Below, in pieces: positions 59,748-64,000 of a stretch of DNA of 64,000 bases (the stretch's first letter is position 1; each line of letters starts with the position of its first letter). The notes beneath the pieces are model-generated. The model saw only the letters and a list, made by a program, of their open reading frames with translations, was not told where the DNA came from and searched no databases. The position numbers and the translations under genes are program-made. The stretch covers positions 29,688 to 93,687 of the forward strand of contig WAOT01000014.1 in the NCBI GenBank assembly GCA_015521115.1, read 5' to 3'. This DNA is from Desulfurococcales archaeon. GTDB lineage: Archaea; Thermoproteota; Thermoprotei_A; Sulfolobales; Acidilobaceae.

Positions 59748-61650
59748 TACCAGTAGAATCACCAACCTTGAGGAGCCTTACCCAAAGGCCAGCTATGGAA
59801 GATTCGAGGAGCTACGAGTAGGGAGAATTCGGTTCGAGGGTAGGAATAAGGCAGTCTTCAATATCGGCTCGAAATATACAGTAGTTCTCATAAGAGGGAG
59901 AGTAGGCGAATCCGAGGCTGGAGTCTCCTTCACGGTCATTATCCTAGAGGCTATGGAAGATGGTGCTATTCCTAAGCCACCAATCATATGGTATCCTTTT
60001 AATGGTAAGGACATTCTAGAGGCTAAGCTAGAAGGCTTGGGTGTGTCCGAGCCGAGGGGAATAGCTTCTGCAATAGCACAGGTAGCTGAATATTTCGACG
60101 TTTACAGGCTCGCATACGAGGCCGAGCTTCTGGCTGTGAGGCAGGGAGGCTTCAGGATTGACGAGCTGAAGACTCTGTCGGCAATAGCCATAGCATCAAG
60201 GCCGACTCCTAGAGAGGAGCTAGCCGAGACACTAGCATCAATTATATGGAGCAGGAAGCACATCATATCCCTCAAGTCCAAGAAGGGCCCTCTACTATGC
60301 TATAAGGAAGGTATCTACGAGGAGTGCGATGACGAAATAGCAGCGGAGATCGAGAGCCTAATAGAGGGCTCAGAACTCAAAGCTAAGGTAAGCAATAGAA
60401 TAGTCTCCGAAGTAATGGGCAAGCTCTATAGGAGAGGCGCTAGGAAGTATCTGGAGAATAAGGAGAAAATCGAACAGGACAGGTTCTATCTCGCATTTAA
60501 GAACGGCCTATTCAATGTGAAGGAATGGGTGTTCAGGGGTGTCTTCGAGCTACAGAGCTTCAATCCCTCGATATACGCGGTCCACAAGATACCACACAGA
60601 GTGGACGTTAATCTGTTCAAAGAGATGATACGCGAGGAAGGCTTGGAGATCCTAACCCATCCAGTAGACATAGCAGGCCTGGCAGAGAAGTACACTCCTA
60701 AGACATGGAAGGCCTACTTCGACTGGGTGGGCGAGCCGAAGAGGGCCGTGTTACTCTACGAAATAGAAGGATACACGCTTTACCCAGATTACCCGCTGCA
60801 TAGAGCCTTCGTCCTAGTAGGAGAAGGTGGTAACGGTAAGTCAAATTATCTCAGGAAGCTGGAGAAGGTGCTGGGCCAGAAGAATGTTGTTTCAATATCG
60901 CTCATCAAGCTGACCGACCCGAGCCAAAGGTTTGTTATAGCAGATCTTTACAAGAAGCTGGCTAATATTTCAGCAGAGTTCTCTGGGAAGAAGAGCATAG
61001 GTGCGATAAAAGATCCCGATATATTCAAGAAGCTCACAGGGCAGGATCTAGTCAGAGCTGAAAGAAAGTTTAAAGAGCCCTTCTACTTCGTGAACTACGC
61101 TAAGATGATCTTCTCAGCCAATAAGCTTCCGAGAGTAGATGAGAACACCCATGCATGGTGGAGAAGATGGATAGGCCTCGAGTTCCCAAATCAGTTCCCA
61201 GAAGATCCGACTTTCTTCGACAGAACGTTTACTGAGCGCGAGATCGAGGCTGGAATAATCATATCGCTCCTAGCGCTCAGGAACGTCATGCTTAGGCGGA
61301 GCTTCACAGAGTCGGGTCTGGACATGACGGACAAGTGGAAGAGGCTGAGTGATAGTGTGTACAGGTTTGTCAAGGAGCTGGAAGAGGCTGGATACTTAAC
61401 ACTCTCCCCTAGGGCCTACGTGGAGAAGCAGAGGCTCTACTCCCTTTATGTGAGATGGGCTGAAGCAGAGGGAGAGTCCCCTGTCACCCATAAGCGGTTC
61501 ACTCAGAGACTCAAGCAGGAGTTCGGAGTGACCGCTGATAGGAAGAAGATTCAGGGGAAGTCTAAGCATGTCTATTTCGGTATTGGAATTCTAAAGGATC
61601 CCTTCAAGGAAGAGGATGAAGAGGATCAGGGAGTCTTAAGGTGGGCCTAA
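59737..61650 (+). CDS. SF3-type replicative helicase (D5/P4-like)
   Basis: The element's DNA helicase, 637 residues. The N-terminal half is of unknown fold with a D5-N-like region. Walker A GEGGNGKSNYL (about 361-371), Walker B-like KLANISAEF (about 408), motif C KMIFSANKLPRVD (about 457) and an Arg finger in AWWRRWIG (about 475) define superfamily 3. The C-terminus has a helix-turn-helix (RLYSLYVRWAEAEGESPVTH). ATG 59737 follows GGTGAT. The primase follows after the repeat-rich intergenic region. Confidence 0.88.
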   Translation: MTGDTSRITNLEEPYPKASYGRFEELRVGRIRFEGRNKAVFNIGSKYTVVLIRGRVGESEAGVSFTVIILEAMEDGAIPKPPIIWYPFNGKDILEAKLEGLGVSEPRGIASAIAQVAEYFDVYRLAYEAELLAVRQGGFRIDELKTLSAIAIASRPTPREELAETLASIIWSRKHIISLKSKKGPLLCYKEGIYEECDDEIAAEIESLIEGSELKAKVSNRIVSEVMGKLYRRGARKYLENKEKIEQDRFYLAFKNGLFNVKEWVFRGVFELQSFNPSIYAVHKIPHRVDVNLFKEMIREEGLEILTHPVDIAGLAEKYTPKTWKAYFDWVGEPKRAVLLYEIEGYTLYPDYPLHRAFVLVGEGGNGKSNYLRKLEKVLGQKNVVSISLIKLTDPSQRFVIADLYKKLANISAEFSGKKSIGAIKDPDIFKKLTGQDLVRAERKFKEPFYFVNYAKMIFSANKLPRVDENTHAWWRRWIGLEFPNQFPEDPTFFDRTFTEREIEAGIIISLLALRNVMLRRSFTESGLDMTDKWKRLSDSVYRFVKELEEAGYLTLSPRAYVEKQRLYSLYVRWAEAEGESPVTHKRFTQRLKQEFGVTADRKKIQGKSKHVYFGIGILKDPFKEEDEEDQGVLRWA

Positions 61651-61661
61651 TGGTTTTAGGG

Positions 61662-61791
61662 GAGAAAAGCTTATATATGAGGGTTCCAGGTTTTCCAACT
61701 TCTTCCACATTATTATTTGTAACTCCAGATTTCACCTTAATAATGGAGCGGAACCTGGCAATGTTGGAACCGTACTATATAAGCTTTTCTC
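61662..61791. repeat. 16-base inverted repeat and internal repeats between helicase and primase
   Basis: GAGAAAAGCTTATATA (61662-61677) and TATATAAGCTTTTCTC (61776-61791) are perfect inverted arms 98 bases apart. Just inside each arm come related segments (GGTTCCAGGTTTTCCAAC versus GGAACCTGGCAATGTTGGAA read in reverse), with AATAATGG/CCACATTATT between them. The right arm holds the TATA box for the primase; the left arm has one too. A replication origin or bidirectional control region of the element is likely. Confidence 0.65.
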
Positions 61792-61808
61792 TGCCCTCAG
61801 CAGGGTGA

Positions 61809-63128
61809 TTGCTAGTGCTTTCTAGTAGGAGCAGGTGGGAAGTGCTGCTAGGCCAGTTCCTGGAGAAGTGGGTCTGCGGCCACCTCGAGGGCTGCCTTCT
61901 AAGAGAGTACGGAACCCCTGCTAGGCTAGGAATCCTCGACTGGGTAGAGATCTGGCACAGGGTCCTAGCCAGACCTAGGTCGGGGCATCACCTCAGCACG
62001 GCAGCCTATTGGAACAAGTCAATATCCTCTATGGTCATAGACAGGATAGGCTTTGATTTCGATTCTAATCCTCGAAGCCTAAGTCGAGCCCTTAGAGATG
62101 CACTGGTGCTCCTTAAACACCTCAGGGAGCATTATGGGGCTGATGGGGCTCTCCAGTTTACTGGGAGACGCGGGTACAGGGTCTGGGTCTTCCTCAAGCG
62201 ACCTCTAGATCCGAGCATCTATCCCGACTTTCTAAGAGCCCTGCTAGGGCGTCTCGGGCTGGATACGCTGGATATGGGAGCGGTGCTCGACAGGAGACAT
62301 CTCTTCAGGATACCCTACACTCTACATGAGGCTACAGGGAAGAGGGCCAGATTTCTAGATCCCCGTAGCTTAGAGCCTTTGCGTATAGAGGAGTGGGATT
62401 ATGAGCTCTATGAGCCCTTAGACCCTAGGATGGTAAAAATTGTGCGGGTCGTTATAGAGCCGCCTAAAGTGGTCATAGCAAAAGGTAGTCCCAGAACGGG
62501 CTCTAGGGGGATGAGTAGATACAAGTATATTGAGGACGTGCTAGAGAGAGGCCTTCCTGATGGTAGGAAGAGGTTCATTCTCTATGTGGCCTCGAGGTAC
62601 CTAGTGAACGTTAAGGGGTTAGGCCTAGAAGAGGCCTTAGAAGAGCTGCAGAAGTTCCTAGAAGCCAGCTGTAGGAATCACGGTAACTGTGGTAAGATCT
62701 ACCATAGCTGGCTCAGGAGTGTACTGAGAGGCGTAGAGGAGAAGCGGCTGCTCCCCCCAGGCCTCTCCAGGCTCAGGGAGAAGAACCCCGAGCTCTACGC
62801 CCTTGTGAGCCAGGCGGCAGGCCTAACGGACCAGCCTGCCGAGCACTCGAGGATGGCCTCGCTGCAACTGTTCCCAGAGCCCATACGCTCGTTCCTCAAG
62901 GAGACAGGCCTAAGAGTATTCACCTACGAGGATCTTAAGCAGTGGCTCGAGTCTAGGAAGGGCAGAGTGTCGAGCTCGGAGTGGAGCCGCGTGACCAGGC
63001 AGCTGAGAAGGCTGGCTGAGAAGGGACTGCTAGGCAGGATGTTCCAGGTAGAGGGGGAATGGGTAGACTACGGGCCAGGCCCAGTGGAAAAACCGCCCCT
63101 GAGCAGGGTAAAGTTCTACATTCCTTAA
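61809..63128 (+). CDS. Archaeo-eukaryotic primase (PriS-like) of the element
   Basis: A 439-residue AEP-superfamily primase or primase-polymerase. Catalytic acidic motif DRIGFDFDSN is at about 77-86, LQFTGRRGYRVWVFLK (SxH/GRG-type motif) about 115-130 and RHLFRIPYTLHEATGKRARF about 161-180. A PriCT-like helical region follows (LPDGRKRFILYVASRYL to about residue 310). The end holds a winged helix (EDLKQWLESRKGRVSSSEWS). The start is TTG 61809 or GTG 61815, the latter better spaced from GGGTGAT. Confidence 0.85.
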   Translation: MLVLSSRSRWEVLLGQFLEKWVCGHLEGCLLREYGTPARLGILDWVEIWHRVLARPRSGHHLSTAAYWNKSISSMVIDRIGFDFDSNPRSLSRALRDALVLLKHLREHYGADGALQFTGRRGYRVWVFLKRPLDPSIYPDFLRALLGRLGLDTLDMGAVLDRRHLFRIPYTLHEATGKRARFLDPRSLEPLRIEEWDYELYEPLDPRMVKIVRVVIEPPKVVIAKGSPRTGSRGMSRYKYIEDVLERGLPDGRKRFILYVASRYLVNVKGLGLEEALEELQKFLEASCRNHGNCGKIYHSWLRSVLRGVEEKRLLPPGLSRLREKNPELYALVSQAAGLTDQPAEHSRMASLQLFPEPIRSFLKETGLRVFTYEDLKQWLESRKGRVSSSEWSRVTRQLRRLAEKGLLGRMFQVEGEWVDYGPGPVEKPPLSRVKFYIP

Positions 63129-63143
63129 CATGGAAAACAGGAA

Positions 63144-63404
63144 TTATACTTGGGCCTTCTCCTCTTCCTTCATGGTCACCTTCCTAGCTGGCAGTATGCT
63201 CACGAGGTCGCCTTCTAGCTCGTAAAGCTCGGCCTCTATATTGTTCAGAGCCCTCTTAACCGCCCTCTGCACATGCTCAGGCAGATCCTGCCAGTACTTC
63301 CTAGCCAGGTCGCTCAGGGCCTGCCTAGCACCCTGCAGCTCCCAGTAGTAGAGAGCCCTGAGATCCTCGACATCCAACAGCCACACAAGACTAGTATGCA
63401 CCAC
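63144..63404 (-). CDS. Small helical element protein
   Basis: An 86-residue protein, mainly one long amphipathic helix (LQGARQALSDLARKYWQDLP, VQRAVKRALNNIEAELYELE) after a short start. No family is recognised. It is divergent from the ribbon-helix-helix gene, and the perfect inverted repeat lies in their shared promoter, so the two may be under one control. Confidence 0.55.
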   Translation of the reverse strand: MVHTSLVWLLDVEDLRALYYWELQGARQALSDLARKYWQDLPEHVQRAVKRALNNIEAELYELEGDLVSILPARKVTMKEEEKAQV

Positions 63405-63431
63405 ACTACACCACCCTTACTACCTGACTAA

Positions 63432-63480
63432 CTTAGTAAGACAGACAGTAAACCCTTATAAATCTAACTGTCTTACTAAG
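63432..63480. promoter_or_regulatory. Perfect inverted repeat framing the TATA box of the RHH gene
   Basis: CTTAGTAAGACAG (63432-63444) and CTGTCTTACTAAG (63468-63480) are exact inverted arms of 13 bases, with TATA-like CTTATAAAT (63455-63463) between them. The gene start is at 63499. This is the layout of a self-regulated promoter where a dimeric regulator blocks TBP access. Confidence 0.75.
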
Positions 63481-63498
63481 AGAGTTGGTGGGAAGAGT

Positions 63499-63633
63499 AT
63501 GGTAAAGAGGGTAAACGTAGCTTTCGATGATAGTGAATTCGAAGAACTCAAGAAACGCAAGGACAGGTTGGGCCTGTCTTGGGCTGAGGTTATCAAAAAA
63601 GGAATAGAATGTTTAGAAAAAAGAGGTAGATAA
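63499..63633 (+). CDS. Ribbon-helix-helix (CopG-type) regulator
   Basis: A 44-residue protein: VKRVNVAFDDSEFEELKKRK (strand and first helix) then LGLSWAEVIKKGIECLEK (turn and second helix), the ribbon-helix-helix fold of small plasmid and virus repressors. The ATG follows GTTGGTGGGAAG. The inverted repeat at 63432-63480 is its likely operator. The next gene begins 2 bases after the stop. It could be an antitoxin or a copy-control regulator. Confidence 0.82.
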   Translation: MVKRVNVAFDDSEFEELKKRKDRLGLSWAEVIKKGIECLEKRGR

Positions 63634-63635
63634 TT

Positions 63636-64000
63636 ATGAATCCTAATAATCAATGTCTCCACATATCGATGTATGATTTTGCTTATTATTCTTGGGCATT
63701 AACAATGAGGAGAAGCGCGTGTAATCAAGAACTCCTTGAACATGCTCAAAAAGTATACTCTGAAGGTGTGAAATACCTTGAAGAATCTAGCAGAGTGCTT
63801 TTTAGAAACGGGATGGGCATCGAACTATTGTATATTGAACAAGTAGAAGGACTTTATATGGAAATACTAAGAAATTACTGTCTAGAATCTTATCTTTCAA
63901 CAATAATTATATCAAGAATTATAACAGAATATCTTGTTGATATTATTTGTTCTATTTCTATACCAGATAAATATGAAGAATTTTGTGCTACTAAAAGAAT
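63636..64000 (+). CDS. AT-rich unknown gene, cut off at the window end
   Basis: A frame open from ATG 63636 to the last base, at least 121 codons, with no stop reached. It is rich in Ile, Glu, Tyr and Ser, appears all helical and is strikingly AT-rich next to the GC-rich primase gene. Tight coupling to the RHH gene suggests a two-gene unit. Part of it (SRIITEYLVDIICS) recalls HEPN-like or DUF5677-type helices, but this is a weak impression and no family is claimed. Confidence 0.6.
   Translation, partial: MNPNNQCLHISMYDFAYYSWALTMRRSACNQELLEHAQKVYSEGVKYLEESSRVLFRNGMGIELLYIEQVEGLYMEILRNYCLESYLSTIIISRIITEYLVDIICSISIPDKYEEFCATKR

Larger units (their letters stand above)
56830..64000. mobile_element. 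Left part of an SSV-type integrated element
   Basis: The region from the tRNA-Leu fragment to the window end behaves as one integrated genetic element: partitioned integrase at its edge, SF3 helicase, AEP primase, small regulators and unknown genes, with changing base composition. In SSV-type integration the C-terminal part of the integrase stays at one end and the N-terminal part with the intact tRNA at the other. The other end is not in this window. Confidence 0.8.

Noticed and set aside
63086..63101. ORB-like CCAGTGGAAAAACCG near the end of the element primase gene
   Set aside because: It lies in coding sequence, lacks the dyad and G-tract of a full ORB, and has no second copy nearby.
1..64000. 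CRISPR arrays and insertion sequences
   Set aside because: No regularly spaced repeats and no transposase-like protein or terminal repeats were seen.

Overview
The window looks like a piece of a hyperthermophilic crenarchaeal chromosome, most likely Desulfurococcales or a close relative. The grounds are an archaeal type A RNase P RNA, PriL, an Orc1/Cdc6, Hjc, geranylgeranylglyceryl phosphate synthase, TiaS, Trm5/Taw3 wyosine genes, an SAMDC/ArgDC-family pyruvoyl enzyme, mannosylglycerate synthesis genes (a solute of hyperthermophiles), frequent GTG and TTG starts, and GGTG/GGAG ribosome-binding sites. Heme O synthase (CtaB) suggests a heme-copper oxidase and some capacity for oxygen respiration. 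No species is claimed.

Positions 1-33000 are dense core chromosome: mannosylglycerate synthesis (mpgS-mpgP), RNase P RNA, MoaA, CtaB, rhomboid protease, a CitG-like protein, an amidohydrolase, CoA-disulfide reductase, a probable H/ACA guide RNA, CTP-dependent riboflavin kinase, MmgE/PrpD, PriL back to back with a Taw3-Trm5 pair, ThiI, a PIN-ATPase-KH protein, Hjc, a stomatin/NfeD protease pair, a pyruvoyl decarboxylase, an M20 peptidase, a VIT-type transporter and a protein made of eight CBS motifs.

Positions 33000-41000 hold a tRNA(CAT) that is probably tRNA-Ile2, S-adenosylhomocysteine hydrolase, an Elf1-like factor, GGGP synthase, MazG, and a 440-base non-coding stretch before rpiA. That stretch has three ORB-type origin recognition boxes around an AT-rich core and is the best candidate chromosomal replication origin here. 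The origin region also carries a 16-base motif, TAACCGGGGGGTTAAC, seen in full at three places in the window and truncated at a fourth. Sec61-beta and TiaS follow.

Positions 41000-49500 encode a complete Dpp/Opp-type ABC importer: two permeases with very large extracytoplasmic insertions, an 871-residue anchored binding protein whose domain order appears circularly permuted, and two ATPases. Then come a Fur-family regulator, tRNA-Val, tRNA-Ala, Orc1/Cdc6, a DUF99 protein, malate dehydrogenase, an AIR-synthase relative and a split MetE-type methionine synthase pair. With SAH hydrolase these give most of a methionine/SAM cycle.

From about 56830 to the end lies the left part of an integrated mobile element of SSV type. 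The 3' half of a tRNA-Leu(CAA) is the att copy and is read through in frame by the large C-terminal part of a tyrosine integrase. The element carries an SF3 (D5/P4-like) helicase and an archaeo-eukaryotic primase with a repeat-rich intergenic region between them (candidate element origin), small DNA-binding-like proteins, a ribbon-helix-helix regulator whose TATA box is framed by a perfect 13-base inverted repeat, and an AT-rich gene running off the window. The intact tRNA-Leu and the integrase N-terminal fragment should lie beyond position 64000.
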